Below are positions 9,701 through 18,666 of a stretch of 64,000 nt of DNA, one piece after another. Source of the stretch: an uncultured Gemmatimonadota bacterium (lineage in GTDB: Bacteria; Gemmatimonadota; Gemmatimonadetes; Gemmatimonadales; Gemmatimonadaceae). The stretch is from positions 124,001-188,000 of the forward strand of contig CAIVZZ010000001.1 of assembly GCA_903910555.1 (NCBI GenBank), written 5' to 3'. A model generated the notes under the pieces. That model saw only the letters and a program-made list of their open reading frames with translations. It made no database searches and was not told where the DNA came from. The stretch's first letter is position 1. Each line of letters opens with the position of its first letter. The position numbers were made by a program, and so were the translations under genes.

Positions 9701-10009
9701 AGGAACGACCGTGGTGCCGCCGTCAGTGGTCTTCCAAACGCCGCCGCCCGTCGTGCCGAAATAATATTCCTTCGGTCGCGCGACCGACCCCGCGACCGAG
9801 ACCATTCGGCCTGCGCTATTCGGCCCGATATTTCGCCACTGCACGCTGCCCCAGTACGTCGTGTCGACTGGACCGGAGAGCGCGACACTTTGCAGAACCG
9901 GAAGCGGCGACGCCGGTCGAACTGGCGCCGGCGTCCGTTGCGCGGACAGCATGGCCGGAACGGCGATCAGGAGCGAAAGGGCACGGGCAGACACAAGCGT
10001 TTTCTTCAC
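6764..10009 (-). CDS. Large exported BNR/VPS10-like beta-propeller protein (glycosyl hydrolase-like)
   Basis: 1081 residues. A signal peptide (LSLLIAVPAMLSAQ) precedes a long run of sortilin/BNR propeller blades, recognisable as repeated KTTDGGKTW-type Asp-boxes (VWKTTDGGTT, VWKTTDGGKTW, VFKTTDGGKTW, IFKTTDGGDHW, LYKTTDYGATW). The C-terminal third holds a beta-sandwich-like part with a Gly-Arg insert (GRGGGGGRGGFGG) and an alpha-helical tail. Such proteins are often labelled VPS10 or glycosyl hydrolase family proteins; no catalytic residues can be assigned. The start is GTG at 10009, with GAGG seven bases upstream. A second Gly-rich tract is encoded at about 8635-8700. It is divergent from the gene at 10070. 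A similar protein lies at 23984-27460. Confidence 0.85.
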   Translation of the reverse strand: MKKTLVSARALSLLIAVPAMLSAQRTPAPVRPASPLPVLQSVALSGPVDTTYWGSVQWRNIGPNSAGRMVSVAGSVARPKEYYFGTTGGGVWKTTDGGTTVVPVTDKYFGGSVGALAQSESNPDVVYAGGGETQIRGNVSYGDGVWKTTDGGKTWTSMGLRETQYISRIRIHPTNPDIAYVGALGHVFGPNTERGVFKTTDGGKTWKKILYRNDSTGVADLIMEPGNPNVLYATMWQAYRAPWTFSSGGAGSGIFKTTDGGDHWTEISRNQGLPTGLLGRMGIAISPVKPSKVWALIENEPAGGVYRSDDAGATWKFLSGSRDLRQRAWYYSNIYADPKDTNVLAAPQVGAEWSKDGGMTWSGGFGAGDNHDVWWASDDSKRTVWVHDNGAVITTDGGTTRINVATPTGQFYHVHLTNHYPYHVCGSKQDAGPNCGPVRVAGGGRGNGGGGGGGGGRGAPAGPVYSEFYGVAGGESGYIASNPIDPDIIYGGNYSGVLQVIDRKTGLTERLDPWPLNPMGHDAYDSKYRFQWTYPIMNSPFNPHVLYVGSNVVFKSLDDGKTWSIISPDLTRHDPKTLGSSGGPITKDQTSVEYYGTVFALQESPITPGLLWAGSDDGLIHITRDGGKTWKNVTPKWPEWMRVSIIDPSPHNPGTAWVAGNRYQLDDMAPYLYKTTDYGATWTKITDGIVPTEFTRAIREDLQRPGMLYAATERSMWLSYDAGAHWQSLARNLPPVPVHDIALRDDDMVIATHGRAFWAMENLTPLREAPEVAKASAGSFFYKPAPVTRVGGASATVMYRLAQPNQIVTLEFADAAGKTIKKFASTDTQPTPPEGRGGGGGRGGFGGPPQVTNRVGVNTYRWDMRYPDASNFRGMILWAGGVQGPTIAPGKYTVRLTVGSDKPISETLIVRRDPRSSATDADLIAQTKFALQLRDRMTEADDAVKKIRSVKEQLDERAPKMANVKDFAMLSKSLTDSLGSVEDSVYQTRNKSGEDPLNFPVRLNNQIAALLGFVQSGDRRPPPQAYQVFETVSPKLDTQLGRYDKSVKLYLDKINTMLKAAGLPPIVPTTVEGPPKPNVAM

Positions 10010-10069
10010 GAGTATTCCTCTTCTATAGAATGTGCTTCTGGTTGGTTCTGGTCTGATGCATACTTGGGC

Positions 10070-11200
10070 ATGACTCTCTCACTACGATTCTCGCAAAACA
10101 TCATGACAGCAGGATGTCAGCGAGCATTCGCGCTTCTCTCGGTGTTCGCTACGACCGCCGCAGCCCAGGAAATTCCCACCCGCCTCGCCGACACGACGTA
10201 TTGGCGAATGGTCACCGATTTTTCCGAGCCAAGCGGCAATTTCCCGAGCGACAATCTCCTCTCGAACGAGACGTCGCTTCAATACGTCATACCTGAACTG
10301 CAGCGCAGCACGAAGCCTGGCGGAGTTTACCTGGGTGTCGCGCCCGAACAGAATTTTACTCTGCTCGCGGCGATAAAGCCGAAAATCGCGTTCATCGTGG
10401 ACATCCGTCACGATAACTCGATGCTGCTGCTCGTCTATAAGGCACTATTTGAGCTCTCGGCCGATCGTGCCGATTTCACAAGCCGCCTCTTCTCGCGACC
10501 ACGGCCGGCCGGACTCGATACGGCGGCGACGATCGAACAGCTCATGCAGGCCTATTCGGCCGCGGCGCCTGACAGCGTGCTCTTCACCAAGAATCTCGCG
10601 GCCGTCAAAGAGAAGCTCGTCAAAGCCCACGGCTTCCCGCTGACCACCGACGAACTCTCCAGCGTCGACTACGTGTATTCATGGTTCTACCACGCCGGAC
10701 CGAATCTCAGCTACAACATGAACACGGTCGGATTCGGCAGCCGCTTTCCGACGTACGCCGCGATCATGCTCGAGACGGACGGGACATCGCATCGCAGCTA
10801 TCTCGCGAGTGAATCGAACTATCGGTTCATCAAGGAGATGGAAACGAACAACCTGATCATCGGAGTCACCGGCGATTTCACGGGGCCGAAAGCGCTGCGC
10901 GCGGTGGGCAACTACGTGCGCGATCGCCACGCGACCATCACGGCATTTTACGTCTCGAACGTCGAGTTTTATCTCTTCCGGCAGGGCGACGACTGGAAGC
11001 GCTTCTTTGCGAACGTCGCGACGCTGCCGCTCGACGAGTCGAGCACGTTCATTCGATCGCTCTCGCAGGGAAACGGATTTCGGCCCGCAAGTCCGAACGG
11101 TCGGCAGGTTGAGCTGCTCTGCTCGATGCAGGGATTACTCAAAGCGTACGCAGACGGAAAAATCCTCGGCTACATGGACATGATCAACTTGTCCAAGTAG
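10070..11200 (+). CDS. Exported protein of unknown function, possibly LIC_10091-like
   Basis: 376 residues with an N-terminal signal (CQRAFALLSVFATTAAAQ). The core motif GVAPEQNFTLLAAIKPKIAF followed by IVDIRHDNSMLLLVYKALFE looks like a Rossmann-type strand-loop-helix ending in an acidic residue, and from memory it resembles the uncharacterised LIC_10091 family, some of whose members fold like SAM methyltransferases. I cannot name the activity. The ATG at 10070 was chosen; another ATG at 10103 would give a shorter signal peptide. It is divergent from the BNR gene across a 60-bp gap that contains the 10-bp palindrome TTCTATAGAA at 10021-10030. It converges on the methyltransferase gene, leaving 8 bp. 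Confidence 0.7.
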   Translation: MTLSLRFSQNIMTAGCQRAFALLSVFATTAAAQEIPTRLADTTYWRMVTDFSEPSGNFPSDNLLSNETSLQYVIPELQRSTKPGGVYLGVAPEQNFTLLAAIKPKIAFIVDIRHDNSMLLLVYKALFELSADRADFTSRLFSRPRPAGLDTAATIEQLMQAYSAAAPDSVLFTKNLAAVKEKLVKAHGFPLTTDELSSVDYVYSWFYHAGPNLSYNMNTVGFGSRFPTYAAIMLETDGTSHRSYLASESNYRFIKEMETNNLIIGVTGDFTGPKALRAVGNYVRDRHATITAFYVSNVEFYLFRQGDDWKRFFANVATLPLDESSTFIRSLSQGNGFRPASPNGRQVELLCSMQGLLKAYADGKILGYMDMINLSK

Positions 11201-11208
11201 CCGAAGCT

Positions 11209-12060
11209 CTACGTTCGTTCAAAAAGAACAGTTCCGGAAAACCTCTTAAAGATTTCCTGCTGCTTTTTCGACCGCAGTTTCGCCAGAAATCCCCAAAACC
11301 ACATTCCGGCCATTTCGCGCTTGAGACGGCGAGCCTCTTCCATGCTCGCGCGAAATGATTTCTCGCGCCAGCCGAGCGGAAGAAAAAATCCCGTGCCCTC
11401 TTCCGGTGCGAAGAGAAACGGTGCATTCCCGCCGGACACGTTCTTCCCCCACATCTTCGTCATCATCTGCAAGAGCTGCGGGTGCGCGATATCGATCACC
11501 CACCAGCGGAACGACTGTTGCGCATGCAGCGCGCGCGCGAGTTTGCTCACGTCGTCAGGAGTGAGATAGATCAACAGCCCTTCCGAAATCACCAGCGCAC
11601 GTTGCGCGCCGGCGCCGAGCCGGGCGAACAACGCCGTGCGCGCGCGTTCATCCGTAAGATCCGTCGCGATCGCCTCATAACGGCAGACCGGCTTCTCGTT
11701 CTTCATGACTTCGGTCTTGTAGTCGATCATCACCGGGAAATCGACATCGACCCAGCGAAGATCTGCGGGGACGTCGAGCCGCCACGCGCGCGCATCGAGG
11801 CCGCACGCAAGGTTGATCACCAGATCGACCTTCTCGCGCTTGATGACGTCGAGAATGATTTCATCGAATACCGCCGTGCGCACGATCATCGCCCACGCCA
11901 TCGAGCGGCCGTGCTTCATTTCATTGACGATGGCCTCACCGCGGTCACCCGCGAGGCGGCGCGCGAACGGATCTTTGAAGATCGCGTCCGGCCGCTCGGT
12001 TTCCATCGCGCGATAGACAGCCACCCAGCGGGCCGTATCGGAAACATGTTCGATCGCCAT
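11209..12060 (-). CDS. Class I SAM-dependent methyltransferase, LCMT/PPM1-like (TIGR00027 type)
   Basis: A 283-residue cytosolic protein. The leucine-carboxyl-methyltransferase pattern is clear: an N-terminal SDTARWVAVYRAMET and DPFARRLAG, the SAM-binding VINLACGLDARAWRL, then VDVDFPVMIDYKT, and a late EGLLIYLTPDDV. These enzymes methylate carboxyl groups of small molecules or polyketide-like compounds; the substrate is unknown here. The ATG at 12060 sits about six bases after AGGAGA and is preferred to the GTG two codons earlier. It is 21 bp downstream of the LpxR-like gene and probably the last gene of the M14-S9-LpxR transcript. Confidence 0.87.
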   Translation of the reverse strand: MAIEHVSDTARWVAVYRAMETERPDAIFKDPFARRLAGDRGEAIVNEMKHGRSMAWAMIVRTAVFDEIILDVIKREKVDLVINLACGLDARAWRLDVPADLRWVDVDFPVMIDYKTEVMKNEKPVCRYEAIATDLTDERARTALFARLGAGAQRALVISEGLLIYLTPDDVSKLARALHAQQSFRWWVIDIAHPQLLQMMTKMWGKNVSGGNAPFLFAPEEGTGFFLPLGWREKSFRASMEEARRLKREMAGMWFWGFLAKLRSKKQQEIFKRFSGTVLFERT

Positions 12061-12081
12061 TTCCACTCTCCTCTCAGAACG

Positions 12082-13074
12082 TCATCGTTCTATTCGCCAT
12101 TCGGCACCGAGCCGTGACCAAGTATGTCCGGTCGGTCGCGTCACATACTCTGAAGCCGTGCGCTCAAAGCTGTAGGTAATCGTGAGACGCTGCCACCGCA
12201 CATTCATCCCGGCCTGATATTCCGGTACGAACGGCCGCTCCTCAACGTGAGGGCTCGATCGGAACATCGTCCCCGCGAGAAATTCGTTGCGCGCGACGGC
12301 GTGCATCGTGCCATCTATAAAGAACGAAATCTCCGGCTTCGAACTCTCCGGCACCGCCTTCCACGGATGCTGGAGGTTGAATCCCTCCCGCACGCGGATG
12401 CCCGCTCTCGCCTCGGTCAGAATATTACCAAGCGACGCGCCGGCGTGCGGCTCTACATCGCCTCCAAAAACACTCCCTTCGCCATGCACCAGAATTCGCT
12501 GTGTGCGATCGTATGCAAGCACCAAACCGGGCTCAAAAGGGATCTGCACGCTCCAATCAATCGGCCGGTTGAAATTCGGCGCGATGCTGTGAATGAAACT
12601 CTGCGTGCTCTCGCCGAGTGCGGGCGGCCCCGTAACGCCGAGCGTAATGCTCGTCTCGTTGAGATGGTCCGCCGTGAAAACGCGCGACGACTCCTGAACG
12701 TAGAGCCATCCCGCGTTCGGCCGCGTACCCGGTACGTGTGTCGTGTCGCCGGGCACGAGCTGGCCGGTGTACATGTCCTGGCCGAACGAGTAGCTGCGCG
12801 TCGCGCACCGCGATGCCGCTGATCCACACGACGCCGCCCGTTTATGCAGCACCGCCTCCCACCACGCGCCGCCCGCATACGTGAGTGTGCCGCGAACGCC
12901 GCTCGTGTATTCCTCGTCCGGCCTGTTGTACGCCGCGAGCCAGAAATTAAACGCGTCGTTATCGGCCCGCGCACTTACCGAGAGAAGCTGCTGCTCCTGC
13001 CCCGACGCGCTCGCGGCGGTCGTCGCGGATGCTATCGCGATGACCGCCGCGGCACAAAATCGCAGGCGCGTCAA
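12082..13074 (-). CDS. LpxR-like outer-membrane lipid A deacylase (DUF2219)
   Basis: 330 residues with a signal peptide and a beta-barrel composition. The N-terminal block ARADNDAFNFW...DEEYTSGVRG matches the LpxR active-site region: Asn and Asp in DND, and Thr in YTSG. LpxR enzymes remove the 3'-acyloxyacyl group from lipid A in the outer membrane. The start is an unusual TTG at 13074 overlapping the upstream TGA stop as TTGA, so translation is probably coupled to the S9 peptidase gene. The C-terminus ends ...EWRIER, without the common terminal aromatic barrel signal. Assignment is by motif only; an uncharacterised DUF2219 barrel is possible. Confidence 0.75.
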   Translation of the reverse strand: MTRLRFCAAAVIAIASATTAASASGQEQQLLSVSARADNDAFNFWLAAYNRPDEEYTSGVRGTLTYAGGAWWEAVLHKRAASCGSAASRCATRSYSFGQDMYTGQLVPGDTTHVPGTRPNAGWLYVQESSRVFTADHLNETSITLGVTGPPALGESTQSFIHSIAPNFNRPIDWSVQIPFEPGLVLAYDRTQRILVHGEGSVFGGDVEPHAGASLGNILTEARAGIRVREGFNLQHPWKAVPESSKPEISFFIDGTMHAVARNEFLAGTMFRSSPHVEERPFVPEYQAGMNVRWQRLTITYSFERTASEYVTRPTGHTWSRLGAEWRIER

Positions 13075-15380
13075 TTCCCGGATGGCGTCTGCTTCTCCCA
13101 GACGAAGCGATGCAGAAAGTCACCCATCGCGCCGAAGGTCTTCACCCAATTCGAGTGGATCATCGACTCGTGCTGATCGTCGGGAATAACGGTCAGCTCG
13201 TAGTACACGCCGTGCGCGCGCAGCAGATCGACGAGACCGATCATCTGCGAGAAATCAACATTCCGGTCGTCATCGCCCTGAAGCAGAAACACGGGCGACT
13301 TCCACGTATCAATCGCCGAGATCGCCGACGACTTGTACGACAGCGACGAATCGGCGAGCGACTGTCCATAGAGATGCACACCGGCAAGATCGACACCGGC
13401 GACGAAAATATCCGAGTTGCGTGCAAGCGCCTGCGAGGTGAGTAGACCGCCGTACGAAAGTCCCCAGATGCCAAGACGTGTGGCGTCGACATCAGGGCGC
13501 GACTGCAGGTAGTGCGCGCCGGCCAGCACGTCCTGATACTCGGAGTTTCCACGAGCCTCGGTGTTCGGCGCCTGGCGGAACGATCTCCCGTAGCCAACAC
13601 CGCTCCGATAGTTGATCGACATAACGATGTAGCCCTGATCGGCGAGCCACTGGTTGAACGCATACGCCCAGTGATAGAACTGCATGTAGTGGTACGCCGG
13701 GAGCATCTCTCGCGCCGGGCCGCCATGCACGAAGATCATCGTCGGCCGCTTTTCACCCGGCTTCAGATCTTTCGGCAGGAAGAGCTGGTTGTGGATCTCA
13801 AGTCCGTCCGCCGCTTTCGTAAGAATGATCTGCGGCGTCACGTGTGCTGCTGCCGGGAAGTCTTTCCCGAGCTTCGGATAGATCACACTCGGCGCGCCGC
13901 CATCGACATTCACCGTCGCGACCGAAGCCGGAACCGCCGCATTGAAATACAACACGGCGAGCTTCTTCCCGGATGCGAGCGGAACGGGATCACGCTCCAC
14001 ACCGTCGCCGGTCGAGATCTGTCGCGGTGCACCACCCGACGTCGACACCGCCCAGATGTGGCGGCGCTCGATGTCATTCGCGTTCGTGCAGTAGTAGAGC
14101 GTCTTGCCGTCCGGCGACAGCGAGACCGACGTCGCGTCTTCAATCAGGCCGTTGGTCGTGGTCAGCTGCACCGGCGCCGAGTTCGTGCCGGCAATGTTGA
14201 TCGCGTAGTACCGGTCCCATTCATCGTTCGGCACGACGAGCGGGAAGATCACGCTCTCACCGGCCCAGCGAATGTTCGCAATGCCGGAATACAAACGATC
14301 GTTCGGTTCGTTGTGCCAGAACTCGCGAAGCTTTCCGGTCGCGATATCAGCAACCATGAGCGAAAGTGTGTAGCCGCCCTTGAGCGTCGCAGTGAACAAC
14401 CCCGCGCGTTCGGCCGGTGCCGCACCACCGCCCGCGCCTGCACCACCTCGCCCACCGCGACCACCACCACCGCCGCCGCCACCGCCGCCAGCGCCGCCAC
14501 GCCCGCCGATGCCGGCGCATCCAGCTCCGCCCGCGCCCCCGCGGCCTGCCGCCGCCGCTGATGCCGGCCCTCCCGGATTACCAATGCCGCCATTGCCCTG
14601 CTGCGCCTGCAACCCGAACGGTGTGCCCGGACGACGCATGAACGCGATCTGCTTCGAATCCGCCGACCACGTCGGACTCCCATCGCAATCCACACTCGGC
14701 GACACATACGTCACCTTGCGAGTCTTCACATCGTACAAGCCGATGAACGAATGATTCTCGCGCGCGCTGACGAACGCGATTTTCGAACCGTCGGGTGACC
14801 AGCGCGGCTGGCCGTTGCTTCCCCACAGCTTGATGAACGGAATGCCGCCGGTGTCCATGCGAGTCGGCGGCGCCTCTTTCGTTGTGCGCGCACGAAAGAT
14901 CTGATTGTCCTTGGTGTACAGAACCCATTTGCCATCCGGCGAAACCGTCGGCGCCTGACCTTCGGCAACGCGAATCGCGGGTGCGCCGCCCGCGGTGCGC
15001 ACCGCCCAGATAGCGCGATCGCCGCCGTCGGGATCATGTCCCGGATCGGCGATCCATCCCTGCCGGTTCGCTGCGCCGCCGCGTACGAATACCGCTGTCG
15101 AACCGTCTGCCGAGAGCGACACCGCCGTCATGTCGACGCCGTTGTCCTCCATGAAGTTCGTGAGGCGCACCGGTTTGAAGTCTGGTGCCGCCGCCGTATA
15201 GACGTTGCGCATGCCGCGGTCGTATGCGACCCACGCAATGCGATCGGTCTTGAGCGCAGACACGACCTCGAGTGGCTCCGACGTCCCGATGTACTGCGCG
15301 ATGGTCGCCTTGGCCGCCGACTGCGCGCCGAGCGGCAGCGCGATCGCCGCCGTCAGCGCGAAGAGAAATCTATTTCGCAT
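13071..15380 (-). CDS. Exported S9-family (DPP IV/acylaminoacyl-type) peptidase
   Basis: 769 residues: a signal peptide (RFLFALTAAIALPLGAQ), a propeller with VSPDGKWVLYTK, WSPDGSKIAFVS and WSADSKQIAF repeats, and a C-terminal hydrolase domain with Ser642 in GLSYGGL, an Asp in QGDDDRNV near 704, and His737 in DDQHES. Within the propeller (encoded at about 14415-14590) lies a very long Gly/Arg/Ala tract that includes a run of ten glycines. The start at 15380 has GGAGAAAAGTCG in front of it and overlaps the upstream M14 gene by 11 bp. It likely works with that carboxypeptidase on extracellular peptides. Confidence 0.9.
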   Translation of the reverse strand: MRNRFLFALTAAIALPLGAQSAAKATIAQYIGTSEPLEVVSALKTDRIAWVAYDRGMRNVYTAAAPDFKPVRLTNFMEDNGVDMTAVSLSADGSTAVFVRGGAANRQGWIADPGHDPDGGDRAIWAVRTAGGAPAIRVAEGQAPTVSPDGKWVLYTKDNQIFRARTTKEAPPTRMDTGGIPFIKLWGSNGQPRWSPDGSKIAFVSARENHSFIGLYDVKTRKVTYVSPSVDCDGSPTWSADSKQIAFMRRPGTPFGLQAQQGNGGIGNPGGPASAAAAGRGGAGGAGCAGIGGRGGAGGGGGGGGGGRGGRGGAGAGGGAAPAERAGLFTATLKGGYTLSLMVADIATGKLREFWHNEPNDRLYSGIANIRWAGESVIFPLVVPNDEWDRYYAINIAGTNSAPVQLTTTNGLIEDATSVSLSPDGKTLYYCTNANDIERRHIWAVSTSGGAPRQISTGDGVERDPVPLASGKKLAVLYFNAAVPASVATVNVDGGAPSVIYPKLGKDFPAAAHVTPQIILTKAADGLEIHNQLFLPKDLKPGEKRPTMIFVHGGPAREMLPAYHYMQFYHWAYAFNQWLADQGYIVMSINYRSGVGYGRSFRQAPNTEARGNSEYQDVLAGAHYLQSRPDVDATRLGIWGLSYGGLLTSQALARNSDIFVAGVDLAGVHLYGQSLADSSLSYKSSAISAIDTWKSPVFLLQGDDDRNVDFSQMIGLVDLLRAHGVYYELTVIPDDQHESMIHSNWVKTFGAMGDFLHRFVWEKQTPSGN

Positions 15381-18300
15381 CGACTTTTCTCCCGGCATTC
15401 AGGTTGTCGAACTGAAGAATCGTATTGAACACGAGGAAATAACTTCCGATTGTTTCGCCACGGTATACCGGATTCGTGCCGAACAGCACCACATGTCCTT
15501 TCTCCAGCGGCGAGTCCACCACCACCGGACGCTGCGCGATATCAGCGCCGCCGTCGAGCAGGCCGGACACCAGCAAGTCTCGCTGTTCACCGAAACGCAC
15601 GATCACGCGCGGACGCTGATCCGGCGGGATGATGTTGAGCGGATTGCGCAGCTGGTCGTCCGTCACCGGCGCGTACTGCCACGGCTGCACTGCAACGCGC
15701 GGCACCGGCAGAAAGCGCGCGTCAAGCTGCGGGAAACCCTGAACCTGATCGGCATCGTCCTGCGTGCCGCGTCCGGTCGCGCGCGTCGCGCCGCCCGCGC
15801 CGCCGCGTCCACCGCCGCCGCCACGACCACCGCGTGACGAGCTCACGTTGAAGCTTTCGCCGCTGTTGCTGTACATCGCGAGATTGTCGCTCACGCCGTA
15901 CGCGATCGGGCTCGCGTCATCCACAATTCGCGTGCGCAGGAAACTGCCGACGACTTCGCCACGGCGTGGAGCGTTGCTGCTCACGCCGTTTGACAACCCA
16001 AACTGATTCGCGAAATCGGCGGTGTTCGTCACACCGACCATCACGCCGCCGCGCTTCACGAAGTTCTGCAGATTCTCGAGGCCAACATAGCCGAGCCCCG
16101 GACGCATGTCGTCCGTCTGCGCCCACGTGCCGATGTTCGGCGTTTCGGCGGAGTTCTTCCACGGCATCGGGTTGCGCCACATCGGCATCCCGTCAATGAT
16201 CGCCTGTCCGCCGCCGCCCGCCGGCGGGAAGAGAATAACGTCGTATTTGGAATTCAGATTCGCGTCCTTCGCGACATCCTGCGTGCTGATGTACGTGTAC
16301 GGGATCTGGAGCTGGTCGAATGCCTGGCGCCACCATCCTTCGGTCTGCGTCCCCTGCCACGTGTGGAGGATCGCAATCCGCGACGCGTGCAACGGATGCA
16401 TTTTCACCGACGGCGCGGACGCAAGCGCCGTGACCTTGAGACCGAGTTCCTTCGTGAGTTTGTCGAGATCACCCGATGCGACATTGCGAATGACGAACGA
16501 GCCGCGGTTGAAGTGCGCACCGCCTGCGTCGAATGCTTCTTCGGCCGCCTGGAAATCCGCGTCCTTCAGCTTGTAGCGGAGTGTTGCGAGCGCGTTGTCG
16601 CCGTTGTGGTTGATGGCGAACACCGATCCCGCACCGGCGACACCGCCTGGCGCAGTGATCGTGCCTGTCACCGGCTGCATCGCGGCGCTCAACACTTTCA
16701 CGTCCGTGACACGAACCGCCTGGATGTTGAAGCCTTCCGGGAACGTCCAGCCGGTATCGTCGTACGGTGTTTTCTGCGGATCGCTCGGGCTCCAAAACTG
16801 ATAGTCCAAGAGCGCATCGGCGATGCGCGAGTATGGCTGGTCCATACGAACGATGTAGCTGCCCGCTGGAAACTCACGCGTTTCAGTTGCAGGCGCGCCG
16901 CTCACGACATCTGTCGCCGGTGCTGCTGCGCCACGCCCCCCACGCCCACCTGCGCCCGCCACCGCACGCTTCACCGGAATCGTAACGGAGAACGGCGCGG
17001 TCGCGCGCGAAATCTCAACGGCCTGCATTTGCAGGATGCGAAGCACGTCGGCCTGCGCGCCCAAACGCGGATCATTGGCGCTGAACACGTACGCGGCCGG
17101 TCCTTCGACCTTCGGTTTCGTAATTGAACGCTTGCTCTTCTCGTAAAAATTATTGAGCAGGAGATGCCGGTTGTTGGCGATGTAGCCGAGCGAGACGAGC
17201 AGGCCGGTCTGCTCGTAGTTGTTGTTGTTGCGCAGCGACCACTTCACGCGCGGGAGCGCCGGGTTCTGCTTGAACCAGCTGCGCTCATAGTCGGACGGCG
17301 AGAGCGTGCGGTCGACCGTTTCGGCGGTACCGCCATTTCCAAATGTCTCGTACAGGCGGCTGATCCCGTTGTGTGTCGCGGCGATAAACATGAGATAGCC
17401 CGGCGACCAGGTATCGAAGTCACCGTGCGCGAACACGCCGGGCATGCCGAAGCGCGTCATCTCCTGCACGTTGTTCCAGCCGATCATCTGCCACTCATTG
17501 GTGAGCAGCGGATCGAGCCACGCGTTGTACGGTCCGTCACCAATCGTGTTGTCGTACATAAACGCGACCGACTCGTGCAGGTCGTGCAGCACCTGCGCCT
17601 TCCAGTCGACGTATGTCTTGAGAACGTTCTGCGTGAGCTTCAGCGTCATTCCCATCGCATCGCGATTGTTGTCATGCGCGACGTAATGGCCCCAGTACGC
17701 GAGCGGCGGCGCGACGTCGTTGGGATGCTTAACGTGCCAGTTGTACATGTCGACCGTGCGATCGCGTCCGTCGACCTCAACAATCGGCGTGATCAGCGTG
17801 ATCACGTGCTCGCGGATGTTCTTGATGTACGGGCTTTCGTCTACGGCGAGTCTATAGGCAAGCTCCATCAGTGCCGTCGGCGCGCCGGCTTCCGTCGAGT
17901 GGATCGTGCCGGTGATGTAATAAACCGGCGCCGCCGTCGCTGCGATTTTATCAGCCTCGGCGTCGTTGAAATTGATCGTCCGCGGGTCGGCGAGCTTCGC
18001 GAGCTGCGCTTTGTTCGCGTCGAGTTTCGACATCAGCGCTTCGGACGCGATGGCGACCGCGATCATCTCACGTCCTTCCTCGGTCGTGCCGATCGAAAAG
18101 ACCCGGACACGCGGCGACGCCTTCGCGAGCGACCGCATGTACTCGTAGACTTCCTTCGAATAAGGAAGCTTTGTGGGCGCGCCGGCGATATCGCCAAGCG
18201 TGGCCTTCGGCGTCGGAACCGTCTTTGAGGCCGGGAGATAGTCGACGAGCGGCGACAGAAAGAACGGCTCCGTCGTGTACTCGCGGATTTTCTTCGTGTA

Positions 18301-18438
18301 TTCCTCATCGATCGCCTGCTTTGGATCGCGACCGGGCTTTACCGCCGCGGCGTCACCCTGTGAAAGGGCCGCGCGAGCCGGAATGAGTGCGAGCAGGAGG
18401 GCGAGAGCGAACCCCGACGTGAAGGAACGACGCTTCAT
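15370..18438 (-). CDS. Exported M14-family zinc carboxypeptidase, large
   Basis: 1022 residues with a signal peptide (LALLLALIPARAALSQ). Zinc ligands His180 and Glu183 lie in TGTIHSTEAG, the substrate-binding Asn-Arg in HDNNRDAMG (257-259), and the third ligand in LHDLHES near 285-288. The remaining 700 residues form extra domains, including a class I glutamine amidotransferase-like stretch (near 800-930) seen in other long M14 proteins, and a Gly-Arg insert (RGGRGGGGGRGG) near the end. The start at 18438 is preceded by GAGGATTGAA. It is the first gene of a minus-strand set with the S9 peptidase and the LpxR-like gene, each overlapping the next. Confidence 0.87.
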   Translation of the reverse strand: MKRRSFTSGFALALLLALIPARAALSQGDAAAVKPGRDPKQAIDEEYTKKIREYTTEPFFLSPLVDYLPASKTVPTPKATLGDIAGAPTKLPYSKEVYEYMRSLAKASPRVRVFSIGTTEEGREMIAVAIASEALMSKLDANKAQLAKLADPRTINFNDAEADKIAATAAPVYYITGTIHSTEAGAPTALMELAYRLAVDESPYIKNIREHVITLITPIVEVDGRDRTVDMYNWHVKHPNDVAPPLAYWGHYVAHDNNRDAMGMTLKLTQNVLKTYVDWKAQVLHDLHESVAFMYDNTIGDGPYNAWLDPLLTNEWQMIGWNNVQEMTRFGMPGVFAHGDFDTWSPGYLMFIAATHNGISRLYETFGNGGTAETVDRTLSPSDYERSWFKQNPALPRVKWSLRNNNNYEQTGLLVSLGYIANNRHLLLNNFYEKSKRSITKPKVEGPAAYVFSANDPRLGAQADVLRILQMQAVEISRATAPFSVTIPVKRAVAGAGGRGGRGAAAPATDVVSGAPATETREFPAGSYIVRMDQPYSRIADALLDYQFWSPSDPQKTPYDDTGWTFPEGFNIQAVRVTDVKVLSAAMQPVTGTITAPGGVAGAGSVFAINHNGDNALATLRYKLKDADFQAAEEAFDAGGAHFNRGSFVIRNVASGDLDKLTKELGLKVTALASAPSVKMHPLHASRIAILHTWQGTQTEGWWRQAFDQLQIPYTYISTQDVAKDANLNSKYDVILFPPAGGGGQAIIDGMPMWRNPMPWKNSAETPNIGTWAQTDDMRPGLGYVGLENLQNFVKRGGVMVGVTNTADFANQFGLSNGVSSNAPRRGEVVGSFLRTRIVDDASPIAYGVSDNLAMYSNSGESFNVSSSRGGRGGGGGRGGAGGATRATGRGTQDDADQVQGFPQLDARFLPVPRVAVQPWQYAPVTDDQLRNPLNIIPPDQRPRVIVRFGEQRDLLVSGLLDGGADIAQRPVVVDSPLEKGHVVLFGTNPVYRGETIGSYFLVFNTILQFDNLNAGRKVDAK

Positions 18439-18666
18439 TTCAATCCTCTTCAACGATGATAGTGACCTGCGTGACGTGCAGAGCTGGCGCGACCGGCCCG
18501 GAGAGTGCCGAAATCGGCGTTTTTCCGCCTTTTTGCCGTGCATGACGATGGCAGGAATCGCAGCCGCTGGCAACGCCGCTATATCATAGAAGGGGGATGC
18601 AACTTGTGGGCGGCATGCAGGGTATGGCAGGTTGACGCGTTTGGCACGATCAGCCGAGGAGGCGCG

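Noticed and set aside
9452-10069. Upstream extension of the exported gene at 10070
   Set aside because: It would overlap the BNR gene and hide the signal peptide inside the protein.
14415-14590. Triplet-rich GC stretch as a CRISPR or structured DNA repeat
   Set aside because: It is in frame and encodes the Gly-Arg insert of the S9 peptidase; no spacer-repeat spacing.
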